Part shown: piece by piece, positions 17,527 to 25,274 of the stretch
Position numbering within the stretch: position 1 is the stretch's first letter
How the letters are laid out: every line of letters begins with the position of its first letter
Assembly (NCBI GenBank): GCA_963721645.1
Contig: CAVRJK010000002.1
Coordinates: forward strand, 620,001 to 684,000
Direction of reading: 5' to 3'
DNA from: JALZKA01 sp963721645
GTDB lineage: Bacteria; Actinomycetota; Thermoleophilia; Solirubrobacterales; 70-9
Length of the DNA: 64,000 nucleotides
Position numbers and translations under genes: made by a program
The notes under the pieces: generated by a model
Databases searched by the model: none
What the model was told of the DNA's origin: nothing
Seen by the model: the letters and a program-made list of their open reading frames with translations, nothing else

Positions 17527-17949
17527 TCAGGCTCCCCCATCCGGCGCAGCCGAGGCCTCGCGCAGCTCCGCGTCCTCGACGAGGCTCGTGGGGCTGAGCA
17601 CGAAGACTTCGCAGATCATGTCCGGCTCCTGCTGATTACCGCTCATGAATCCGATGACGTCACGCCCGGTGGCATGCTGGATCACGGCTTCGAAGCGTTG
17701 GCGCATGACCTCCTGAAAGGCCATCCGTTGCTCGATAACAGCCTTGCCGCGATCGCCCGCCAGAAGGGTTTGCTCAACCCGTGTGAAGCCGCCGCGCAAG
17801 ACGCACACGACGAGATCGTCCTGGTAGTAGGTCTTGGTCCTGGTCGGGCCCACTCCGTAGTACTCCTTGAGCAGCGCCACCATGCCGTCAGAGATCTCAG
17901 TGAGAATCTCACCGTGACTCTTCGCTGCTTGAGTGTCTGGAACGTCCAT
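17527..17949 (-). CDS. MpsC/DUF2294 domain protein 2
   Basis: A 140-residue DUF2294/MpsC-like protein: ISDGMVALLKEYYGVGPTRT, DDLVVCVLRGGFTRVEQTLL, then the helix FQEVMRQRFEAVIQHATGRDV and a strand IGFMSGNQQEPDMICEVFVL. The order matches protein 1 at 15954. The ATG at 17949 is taken because upstream codons run through the tRNA region in antisense. The 145-base gap to the STAS gene (17382-17526) shows no gene and probably carries the sigma/STAS promoter. Confidence 0.75.
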   Translation of the reverse strand: MDVPDTQAAKSHGEILTEISDGMVALLKEYYGVGPTRTKTYYQDDLVVCVLRGGFTRVEQTLLAGDRGKAVIEQRMAFQEVMRQRFEAVIQHATGRDVIGFMSGNQQEPDMICEVFVLSPTSLVEDAELREASAAPDGGA

Positions 17950-18029
17950 CTCACTGGGCCTGAGGTCGTAGAGGGATCGTAACCCTTGACGGGCCTTAAT
18001 TGGGCCGAGCGCTATTTTGAGGGGGCCAC

Positions 18030-18113
18030 GCGGCTGTGGCGGAATTGGTAGACGCGCGGCGTTCAGGTCGCCGTGCCCGCAAGGGTGTGGAGGTTCGAGT
18101 CCTCTCAGCCGCA
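18030..18113 (+). tRNA. tRNA-Leu (CAG)
   Basis: An 84-base cloverleaf. Acceptor arms are GCGGCTG (18030-18036) and CAGCCGC (18106-18112) with discriminator A. The anticodon loop TTCAGGT gives anticodon CAG, the variable arm is long as in class II leucine tRNAs, and the T arm is GAGGTTCGAGTCCTC. CCA is not encoded. Confidence 0.95.
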
Positions 18114-18174
18114 TTGATTCGGGGTCGAAATGCGCCCAGATCGGCGCTTGGGCTTCGCTAACATCGCCCACCCT

Positions 18175-18247
18175 GCCGCTATCGTCTAGGGGACTAGGAC
18201 GCCGGATTCTCAGTCCGGAAACCGGGGTTCGAATCCCCGTAGCGGTG
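18175..18247 (+). tRNA. tRNA-Glu (CTC)
   Basis: A 73-base cloverleaf. Acceptor GCCGCTA (18175-18181) pairs with TAGCGGT (18240-18246, one G-T pair). The anticodon stem CCGGA/TCCGG encloses loop TTCTCAG, giving anticodon CTC. The T arm is CGGGGTTCGAATCCCCG. CCA is not encoded. Confidence 0.95.
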
Positions 18248-18270
18248 CCTCTCAGATCGGCTCAGCTTCC

Positions 18271-18891
18271 TCAGCTGCCCTCATGTGAGGGAGAGTGTTC
18301 GTCACCTTCGCTGAATCCGCCCTCGCTCAGGCCCTCGCTGACCAGAACAGCCGCGCCGAAGACGGCGGCGACGGCAGCGATCGCTAGCACGATCCGGACG
18401 CTGGGACCGCCGTGAACGCCGGTCTTGTGAACCGCCGTGTGCCCTTTGCCTCGCCCGATCAGCCAGCGGTTGACCGGGAAAGCGATCACGCCGGCGATGA
18501 CTAGGGCGACCGACAGCGCCCCCCAGAACAGCACGTCTCCGGCGCCTGCTTCCATCGCTCCGGGAATCAGCAGCATGATCGCGTTATCGACGATCTCCAT
18601 GACCGTGATCGAGAAGGTGTCGGCCGCGAGGGCGATCGGGACGACCGCGGCGAGCGTAAAGCCCGCACGCAAGAGCGGAAGACTGGTCAACGCATAACCA
18701 AAGAGGAAAGCCAAGCCGACCGCAAGCGCGATCGTGCCAAGGTCAGAAAAGCCCAGCGCGGTGCCGATCACCATCCCGAGAACTTCTCCTATCGCGCAGC
18801 CGGTCAGGCAGTGCACGGTCGCGCTGAGCGAGATTGACGTCAGGTCGCTCGCACTGTTTGTCAGTTCGTGTGCGGATGAATCAGCTTCCAC
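18271..18891 (-). CDS. DUF4396 membrane protein
   Basis: A 206-residue membrane protein with about five hydrophobic helices, a VHCLTGCAIGE segment near residues 26-36 bearing His and two Cys, and FPVNRWLIGRGKGHTAVH before the last helix, all typical of DUF4396. The C-terminus is His/Ser/Glu rich. The GTG at 18891 is chosen because GAGGGAAGG lies about eight bases upstream; the longer frame crosses the copper operator. It is divergent from the copper operon across one CsoR-type palindrome, suggesting a copper-linked role. Confidence 0.8.
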   Translation of the reverse strand: MEADSSAHELTNSASDLTSISLSATVHCLTGCAIGEVLGMVIGTALGFSDLGTIALAVGLAFLFGYALTSLPLLRAGFTLAAVVPIALAADTFSITVMEIVDNAIMLLIPGAMEAGAGDVLFWGALSVALVIAGVIAFPVNRWLIGRGKGHTAVHKTGVHGGPSVRIVLAIAAVAAVFGAAVLVSEGLSEGGFSEGDEHSPSHEGS

Positions 18892-18940
18892 TTTCGTGCC
18901 TTCCCTCGGTGATCGAAACCAGTGACGTGGGTCACCGTAG

Positions 18941-18966
18941 CATACCCAAGGGGGGTATGGTATAGT
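18941..18966. promoter_or_regulatory. CsoR-type operator and overlapping promoter
   Basis: CATACCC-AAGGG-GGGTATG (18941-18959) is a perfect seven-base inverted repeat with a five-base spacer, matching the GC-rich core flanked by TA steps seen in CsoR copper operators. TATAGT at 18961-18966 could be the -10 of the rightward copper operon. A csoR gene lies at the end of that operon, so autoregulation is the natural reading. Confidence 0.75.
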
Positions 18967-19060
18967 CCAAATCAGACACCTGGAAACGACGAGCGATGGG
19001 AACTCACTTGACGGACACAACCGCCAGCCTTCACACCGTAGTCCGAGTCGGGAAGAAGCT

Positions 19061-19996
19061 GTGAGCGCGACGGCACGAATCGCCGGCTTCGCTGTTCTTT
19101 TGCTGGGCATCTTCGCGGCCGCGTCGGCCGTGGGGGCCGCAGTCGATCCAAACGTCGAAGAGAGCGAGAGCCACGAGGAGACCATGGAGACAACGAGCCC
19201 ACATTCCGTTCAGCCCACCGACGCGGGCACCGAGCCGGGTGGGGTGCCGGGTCTCGCTGTTGCCGAGAACGGGTACAGCCTGGTACCGGAGACGAATCGG
19301 ATTGAGCGCAATGAGAACGTCGCGTTCCGATTCCGGATCGCCGATGAGAGTGGCGAGACCGTCACGGACTTCGACATCGAGCACGAGCGCCGCATGCACC
19401 TGATCGTCGTCAGGCGCGACTTCGACGGATTCCAGCACCTGCATCCCCGCCAGCTCGCCGACGGCGGCTGGGAGGTCGAACTCAAGCTGTCCAAAGGCGG
19501 GGTGTATCGCGCATTCGCGGACTTCTCTACGAACAATGCCTCGCTGACCCTGGCGTCCGACCTGTTCGTGCCAGGGCCCTTCGAGCCTTCTCGACTGTCC
19601 CCGCCCGCCAATACCTCCAACGCAGGCGACGGGTACGAGGTCTCGCTCGCCTCCTCAACACCGAGCGCGGGCGGCACCAATCCGGCGCAATTCACCGTGA
19701 GCCGAAATGGAAATGATCTCGAGTCGGTCGAGCCCTACCTGGGCGCCGACGGGCACCTGGTCGCCTTGCGTGAACATGATCAGGCCTTCCTTCACACCCA
19801 TCCCGAAGGCGAGGCCGGTGGCCCGGGCCCGATCTCGTTCGCGGTCGCGTACCCAAGCGCTGGGCTCTATCGGCTCTTTCTCCAGTTCAAGCATCGAGGC
19901 GAGGTGCGAACCGCGGCCTTCACCCAAGAGGTGAGTGCCCGCTCCGGCAGCACCTCAGAGCACACAGAGGAGGAGACCGGCCATGGCGGTCACTGA
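19061..19996 (+). CDS. Secreted His/Met-rich copper-associated protein
   Basis: A 311-residue exported protein with an N-terminal hydrophobic signal or anchor (about residues 5-27), a Glu/Ser/His-rich linker, then two similar modules. Module 1 has RRMHLIVV...FQHLHP; module 2 has DGHLVALREHDQAFLHTHP. Each ends in a Tyr-x-x-Phe beta strand. The C-terminus is HTEEETGHGGH. The repeated His-Leu and His-x-His-Pro groups suggest metal binding outside the membrane. The GTG start at 19061 is preceded by GGAAGAAG. It overlaps copA by 14 bases. The family name is not known to me. Confidence 0.75.
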   Translation: MSATARIAGFAVLLLGIFAAASAVGAAVDPNVEESESHEETMETTSPHSVQPTDAGTEPGGVPGLAVAENGYSLVPETNRIERNENVAFRFRIADESGETVTDFDIEHERRMHLIVVRRDFDGFQHLHPRQLADGGWEVELKLSKGGVYRAFADFSTNNASLTLASDLFVPGPFEPSRLSPPANTSNAGDGYEVSLASSTPSAGGTNPAQFTVSRNGNDLESVEPYLGADGHLVALREHDQAFLHTHPEGEAGGPGPISFAVAYPSAGLYRLFLQFKHRGEVRTAAFTQEVSARSGSTSEHTEEETGHGGH

Positions 19997-22265
19997 GAAG
20001 GCGAAGCTGGATCTGCCCGTACAAGGAATGACGTGCGCGTCATGCGCAGGCCGGATCGAGCGCAAACTGAATCAGATCGAGGGCGTCGAAGCCACGGTCA
20101 ACTATGCGACTGAGAAGGCGTCGGTTACGTATGACTCCCAGGCTGTGGGGACGGAGGACCTTCTCGGCGCCGTAGAGGCGGCTGGCTACAAGGCCAAGCT
20201 GCCCTCCGACATCGACTCCGCCCGCGTCGATGGAGGCTCCACCGCCGAGGACGAGCGCGAAACGGAGCTCTGGGAGCTTCGGCGGCGTTTGATCGTCGCC
20301 ATCGCCCTGTCGGTGCCGGTCCTCCTTGTGGCGATGATCCCGCCTCTTCAGTTCGACTTCTGGCAGTGGCTCAGCCTCCAGCTGGCGACGCCCGTGGTGC
20401 TCTGGGCCGGCTGGCCATTCCATCGGGCCGCCTGGCAGAACCTGAAGCACGGCGCCGCCACGATGGACACGCTGATCTCGGTCGGCACGCTCGCCGCGTG
20501 GGGATGGTCTGTCGTCGCACTGTTCTTCCTGGGCGCGGGCGAGCCCGATATGCGGATGACCTTCCAGCTCATTCCCGAGCAGGGGGCGGGGACGGAGGAG
20601 GTCTACTTCGAGGTCGCGGCCATCGTCACGACCTTCATCCTCGCCGGGCGTTACTTCGAGGCGAGGGCGAAGCGCCGCGCCGGAGCCGCGCTCGAGGCTC
20701 TGCTCGAGCTCGGCGCCAAGGAAGTCTCGGTCCTCGCTGACGACGGAGCGGAACGATTGATCCCGGTCGACGAGCTCGCGCCGGGGCAGCTCTTCGTGGT
20801 CAGGCCGGGCGAAAAGATCGCGACCGACGGAGTGGTGGTAGAGGGGAGCTCAGCCGTTGATCAATCCCTTCTCACGGGCGAGTCCGTGCCGGTCGAGGTC
20901 GGTCCCGGCGACGCGGTGACGGGCGCTGCCGTGAACGCCGGCGGTCGCTTGGTCGTTCGAGCGACACGGGTCGGATCGGAGACCGCTCTCGCCCAGATCG
21001 GCCGCCTCGTCACTGAAGCGCAGACCGGCAAAGCGGATGTGCAGCGGCTCGCCGACCGCGTCTCGGGGATATTCGTGCCGATCGTGCTCGGACTGGCGAC
21101 GGCGACGCTCGGGTTCTGGCTCGCCGCGGATGTCAGCACCGCCTACGCCTTTACGGCCGCGGTTGCCGTCTTGATCATCGCCTGCCCCTGCGCCCTGGGT
21201 CTTGCAACTCCGACTGCGCTGCTCGTCGGTACTGGCCGCGGTGCCCAGCTCGGCCTTCTGATCAAGGGTCCCGAGGTCCTGGAGTCAACGAAGCGAGTCG
21301 ACACGATCGTTCTCGACAAGACCGGAACGGTGACGACCGGAAAGATGAGCCTTCGGAGAATCGTCACCGCCGAGGGTGTTGCCGAGGAGGAGGTGCTGCG
21401 CGTGATCGGAGCGCTAGAGAACGCGTCCGAGCACCCGATCGCCAGGGCGATCGTCGAGGCTGCCCGCGAGCGGGTTGGCACTCTCCCCGTTCCCGAGGAT
21501 TTCAAGAATCGCGAAGGGCTCGGGGTCGAGGGGATGGTGGAGGGACGCTTGGCGGTTGCCGGCCGCCAGAATCTCCTCAAGGATTGGCGCTTCGAGCTCC
21601 CGTCCAATTTGACCGGGGCGATGCGCGAGGCCGAATCAGAAGGCCAGACGGCGATTGCGGCCGGCTGGGACGGCGAGACGAAAGCGGTGCTGGTCGTCGC
21701 TGATTCGATCAAGCCCACCTCGACCGAAGCGATCGAGCTTCTGATCGAGCTCGGCCTCCATCCCGTCTTGTTGACGGGCGACAATCGCGAGACCGCCGAA
21801 GCCGTGGCAGCCAAGGTCGGGATCGAAGAGGTGATCGCCGAGGTCCTCCCGGGTGAGAAGGCAGCGGTCGTCAAACGTCTCCAGGCCGAAGGCCGCGTCG
21901 TCGCGATGGCCGGCGACGGGGTGAACGACGCGCCGGCCCTGGCGCAGGCGGACCTCGGGCTCGCCATCGGTACCGGCACCGACGTCGCGATTGAAGCGTC
22001 GGACTTGACGCTGGTCTCAGGTGATCTGCGCGTTGCGGCTGACGCGATTCGGCTATCTCGCCGGACCCTTGGCACCATCAAGGGCAACCTCTTTTGGGCC
22101 TTCGCCTACAACGTCGCTGCGATCCCCCTTGCCGTGACCGGCTACCTCAATCCTCTGGTCGCGGGCGCGGCCATGGCCCTTTCGAGCGTCTTTGTCGTCA
22201 GCAACTCGCTGCGACTGCGCGCTTTCAACTCCCAGCGATCCGACCGAAGGAGCGAACCATCATGA
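19983..22265 (+). CDS. copA: Copper-exporting P1B-type ATPase
   Basis: A 760-residue P1B ATPase. Features are an N-terminal metal-binding domain with GMTCASC (C18, C21), the CPC motif at 401-403 in the sixth helix, phosphorylation Asp445 in DKTGT, the SEHP motif, and GDGVNDAPALA near the hinge. CPC with YN and SS residues in the last helices (FAYNVAA, MALSSVFVVSNSLRLR) marks the Cu+ export subgroup. The ATG at 19983 begins the metal-binding domain. It overlaps csoR by four bases and is probably induced by copper through the upstream palindrome. Confidence 0.96.
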   Translation: MAVTEKAKLDLPVQGMTCASCAGRIERKLNQIEGVEATVNYATEKASVTYDSQAVGTEDLLGAVEAAGYKAKLPSDIDSARVDGGSTAEDERETELWELRRRLIVAIALSVPVLLVAMIPPLQFDFWQWLSLQLATPVVLWAGWPFHRAAWQNLKHGAATMDTLISVGTLAAWGWSVVALFFLGAGEPDMRMTFQLIPEQGAGTEEVYFEVAAIVTTFILAGRYFEARAKRRAGAALEALLELGAKEVSVLADDGAERLIPVDELAPGQLFVVRPGEKIATDGVVVEGSSAVDQSLLTGESVPVEVGPGDAVTGAAVNAGGRLVVRATRVGSETALAQIGRLVTEAQTGKADVQRLADRVSGIFVPIVLGLATATLGFWLAADVSTAYAFTAAVAVLIIACPCALGLATPTALLVGTGRGAQLGLLIKGPEVLESTKRVDTIVLDKTGTVTTGKMSLRRIVTAEGVAEEEVLRVIGALENASEHPIARAIVEAARERVGTLPVPEDFKNREGLGVEGMVEGRLAVAGRQNLLKDWRFELPSNLTGAMREAESEGQTAIAAGWDGETKAVLVVADSIKPTSTEAIELLIELGLHPVLLTGDNRETAEAVAAKVGIEEVIAEVLPGEKAAVVKRLQAEGRVVAMAGDGVNDAPALAQADLGLAIGTGTDVAIEASDLTLVSGDLRVAADAIRLSRRTLGTIKGNLFWAFAYNVAAIPLAVTGYLNPLVAGAAMALSSVFVVSNSLRLRAFNSQRSDRRSEPS

Positions 22266-22555
22266 GCACCGACAATTCAGACCCGGGCTATATCGAGCAC
22301 AAAGAAGACATCCTGAAACGGCTCAGGCGCATCTCCGGCCAGGTCGGCGGTGTGGAGAAGATGGTCACGGATGAGCGCTACTGCATCGACATCCTGACTC
22401 AGGTCTCCGCGATTCAGGCCGCTCTCGACAAGGTCTCGCTAGCCCTCCTCGATGACCACGCGCGCCACTGTGTCGTGGGCGCAACCGAGGACAACCGCGA
22501 GGAGATGACCGAGGAGATGATGGGGGCGGTCGGACGCCTCCTGCGCAGTCGTTAG
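22262..22555 (+). CDS. csoR: Copper-sensing transcriptional repressor CsoR
   Basis: A 97-residue all-helical CsoR/RcnR-family repressor. The Cu+ ligand triad C41, H66, C70 has the same spacing as C36/H61/C65 of M. tuberculosis CsoR. Cu+ binding releases the repressor from DNA. The start overlaps the copA stop (ATGA). The likely target is the palindrome at 18941. Confidence 0.95.
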   Translation: MSTDNSDPGYIEHKEDILKRLRRISGQVGGVEKMVTDERYCIDILTQVSAIQAALDKVSLALLDDHARHCVVGATEDNREEMTEEMMGAVGRLLRSR

Positions 22556-22628
22556 CGCGACGAGCTGGGTTGCTGGTCGCAGCATTGGACCACTCACGGT
22601 GCCGTTTGATAGCGTCAGGCGACCGTTA

Positions 22629-22642
22629 TTAGGGTCACCTAA
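22629..22642. promoter_or_regulatory. DtxR/IdeR-like iron box upstream of the iron importer
   Basis: TTAGG-GTCA-CCTAA is a perfect five-base inverted repeat. Its right half (GTCACCTAA) closely matches actinobacterial DmdR/IdeR iron boxes. It lies just upstream of the ferric-binding protein gene, and a related TTAGGG-TACCCTAA core occurs at the end of the same operon. The regulator itself is not in the window, so assignment to the DtxR family is inferred. Confidence 0.5.
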
Positions 22643-22654
22643 CTCAGGAATCTC

Positions 22655-23683
22655 ATTTTCTACCGAACCAACCCCTCGCTCCGTTTCACCGCCGTTGTTT
22701 TGATTGCCGTCAGCCTGTCCATTGCTGCCTGCGGTGGCAGCGACGACCCGCCTGACGGCGCTCTGACCGTCTACTCCGGTCGCTCAGAGGTGCTGATCGC
22801 TCCGATCCTCGAGCAGTTCACGGACGAGACGGGCATTCCCGTCGAAGTCAGGTACGGCGAATCCGCAGAGCTTTTGGCAACGATTGTCGAGGAGGGCGAG
22901 AACAGCCCCGCGGACCTCTTCTTCAGCCAGGACGCCGGCTCACTCGGTGCGGCGGAGGGCGAGGGCCTCCTCGCAGATCTGCCCAAGAATGTTCTGAGCG
23001 AAGTCAATCCGGAGTTCCGCTCACCCGAAGGAGGCTGGGTCGGAACTTCGGGCCGAGCCCGGATCATTGCCTACAACACGGAGGCCCTCTCCGAAGACGA
23101 CTTGCCGGAGTCCGTTTTCGATCTGACGGACCCCGAGTGGGAGGGACGCGTGGGATGGTCACCCACCAACGCGTCTTTCCAAGCCTTCGTCACGGCAATG
23201 CGCGCAAGCGAGGGCGAAGAGGCTGCCCGTGCGTGGCTCGAGGGCATGGAGGCGAACGGCGCTGTCGCCTACGCCGATAATGAGACAGCTCGGGACGCGA
23301 TCGCCGCAGGTGAGATCGATCTCGCGCCGATCAACCATTACTACATCGCCCAGGCCAAGGCTGAGGAGGGAGACGACTATCCCGTCGAGGCGTACTTCCC
23401 GCCGGGAGGCGATCTGGGCTCACTCATCAACGTCGCCGGCGTTGGACTGCTTGCGTCGTCCGACCAAAGCGAGGAGACCACCCAGCTGATCGAGTTCCTG
23501 CTCGAGCCGGATGCCCAGCGGTTCTTTACCGAGTCGAGCAAGGAGTACCCGCTCGCCGGCAACATCGAGACCGACCCGAACCTCGTTCCCCTGGCAGAAA
23601 TCAAACAGCCGGACATCGAGTTGTCCGACCTAAACGACCTAAAGGGAACGTTGGAGCTCCTTGAGGAGACTGGCGCTCTCTAA
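22655..23683 (+). CDS. Ferric iron ABC transporter substrate-binding lipoprotein (possible ATT start)
   Basis: Periplasmic-type Fe(III)-binding protein of the FbpA/FutA family. The twin tyrosines Y229-Y230 in NHYYIAQ are the ferric ligands of this family. The lipobox SIAAC places the lipidated Cys at 26. Between the upstream stop (22640) and the TTG at 22700 there is no ATG, GTG or TTG in frame. TTG would give a signal peptide lacking positive charges, whereas ATT at 22655, five bases after AGGAA, gives a normal n-region (YRTNPSLR) and hydrophobic core. I therefore chose ATT, a rare start codon. The permease gene overlaps its end. Confidence 0.85.
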   Translation: MFYRTNPSLRFTAVVLIAVSLSIAACGGSDDPPDGALTVYSGRSEVLIAPILEQFTDETGIPVEVRYGESAELLATIVEEGENSPADLFFSQDAGSLGAAEGEGLLADLPKNVLSEVNPEFRSPEGGWVGTSGRARIIAYNTEALSEDDLPESVFDLTDPEWEGRVGWSPTNASFQAFVTAMRASEGEEAARAWLEGMEANGAVAYADNETARDAIAAGEIDLAPINHYYIAQAKAEEGDDYPVEAYFPPGGDLGSLINVAGVGLLASSDQSEETTQLIEFLLEPDAQRFFTESSKEYPLAGNIETDPNLVPLAEIKQPDIELSDLNDLKGTLELLEETGAL

Positions 23684-25274
23684 CGGCGCGAGGCGCCTGC
23701 CGTCAGCGCTTCTCGCTCGCGTGTCCTCGCCTGGGACGGCTCCGGTCGGGCTCCGGATCGCAGGGCTTCTCGTAGCCGGAGCCGCGGTGTTGCCCCTGGC
23801 CTACCTCGTAATCGTGATCGGCGGGTCAGCCGGTGATGCCTGGGATGCCATCTGGCGAGATCGAACGGCAGCGCTTGCCGCGCGGAGCCTTGGACTTACC
23901 GCGGCTGTGACGATGACCGCGATCGCGATCGCGGTGCCGGCCGCCTGGCTCACGATCAGGACCGACCTTCCGTATCGCCGCGCCTGGACGGTCCTACTGG
24001 TGCTGCCGCTTGTCATTCCGAGCTATATCGGCGCATACACACTCATCTCGGCCCTCGGGCCCCGCGGACTTGCCGCTGACCTCCTGGGCGTGACCGAACT
24101 GCCGTCGATCAGCGGGTTCCCGGGCGCGTGGCTTGCGCTGACGCTCTTCACATACCCATATGTCCTCATTCCGGTGAGGGCAAGCTTGAGACGCCTTGAC
24201 CCGCAGATCGAAGAGGCGGCGCTCGGCATGGGGCGGACGCCGGGCGCGGTGTTTCGTACGGTCGTCCTCCCGCAACTCCGCCCAGCCATCGGGGCGGGCT
24301 CTCTCCTCGTTGCCATGTACGTCATGAGTGACTTCGGCGCCGTCTCGATCATGAGGTTCGACTCGTTCACGACCTCGATCTACACGTCCTACCAGGCCAG
24401 CTTCGATCGAACGACGGCCGCCGCCCTCTCAGCACTTTTAGTGGGCCTCATGTTCGTGATCCTCTGGCTCGAAGCACGTTCTCGCTCGACGGAGGCTCTC
24501 TACAGGAGCACGCCCGGGAGCCAGCGGCGGCCGCGCTTGGTCCCGCTCAGGCGCTGGCGAGTGCCTGCAACTGCGTTCTGCGCATCGGTCACCTTCCTCT
24601 CGCTGGTGGTCCCCGTTGCCGTGCTCGTTTACTGGTCGGCGCAGAGCGTGGCGGGAGATGTCGAGGTCGCAGAGGTCGCGTCGGCCGCTGGAAACTCACT
24701 CCTTGCCTCGGGCATCTGTGCTTTGGTGGCCGGCATCTGCGCCGTGCCCGTCGCCGTGTTGTCGGTTCGCTATCGCGGGCGGTTCTCGAGCGCGATCGAG
24801 CGGTTCACCTACATAGGCCACGCCCTGCCAGGAATCGTCGTCGCGCTTGCGCTGGTGTTCTTCGGGACGCGCGTCGTTATCGAGCTCTACCAGACGCTCG
24901 GAATGCTCATCTTCGCCTGGGTCGTCCTGTTTTTGCCCCTCGCCGTCGGGGTTGTTCGCGCGTCTCTTTTGCAGGTGTCGCCGAGGATCGAGGAGGCGGC
25001 TCGAAGCGTAGGCCGGACGCGATCAAACGTGCTGGGAACCGTGACCGTGCCCCTCATGGCCGGCGGGCTCATGGCTGGATGCGCCCTCGTTTTCCTCACA
25101 GCCATCAAAGAGCTTCCAGCCACCCTGATTCTGGGTCCCACCGGCTTCGAGACCCTTGCAACCGAGATCTGGTCGGCGACCGGCCGGGGCTTCTTCGAAG
25201 GCGCTGCGATCCCGGCGCTGATCCTCCTCGTGGTTTCTGCCGTCCCTCTCTACTTCCTGACCGTCAGCGAATGA
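23661..25274 (+). CDS. Ferric iron ABC transporter permease (two-domain)
   Basis: A 537-residue permease with about twelve helices in two homologous halves, as in FbpB. Each half has an EAA loop: EEAALGMGRTPGAVF near residues 180-195 and EEAARSVGRTRSNVL near 445-460. It moves Fe3+ delivered by the upstream lipoprotein across the membrane. The TTG at 23661 overlaps the binding protein gene by 23 bases; a GTG near 23719 is an alternative start. The stop overlaps the ATPase start (ATGA). Confidence 0.92.
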   Translation: MRRLALSNGARRLPSALLARVSSPGTAPVGLRIAGLLVAGAAVLPLAYLVIVIGGSAGDAWDAIWRDRTAALAARSLGLTAAVTMTAIAIAVPAAWLTIRTDLPYRRAWTVLLVLPLVIPSYIGAYTLISALGPRGLAADLLGVTELPSISGFPGAWLALTLFTYPYVLIPVRASLRRLDPQIEEAALGMGRTPGAVFRTVVLPQLRPAIGAGSLLVAMYVMSDFGAVSIMRFDSFTTSIYTSYQASFDRTTAAALSALLVGLMFVILWLEARSRSTEALYRSTPGSQRRPRLVPLRRWRVPATAFCASVTFLSLVVPVAVLVYWSAQSVAGDVEVAEVASAAGNSLLASGICALVAGICAVPVAVLSVRYRGRFSSAIERFTYIGHALPGIVVALALVFFGTRVVIELYQTLGMLIFAWVVLFLPLAVGVVRASLLQVSPRIEEAARSVGRTRSNVLGTVTVPLMAGGLMAGCALVFLTAIKELPATLILGPTGFETLATEIWSATGRGFFEGAAIPALILLVVSAVPLYFLTVSE

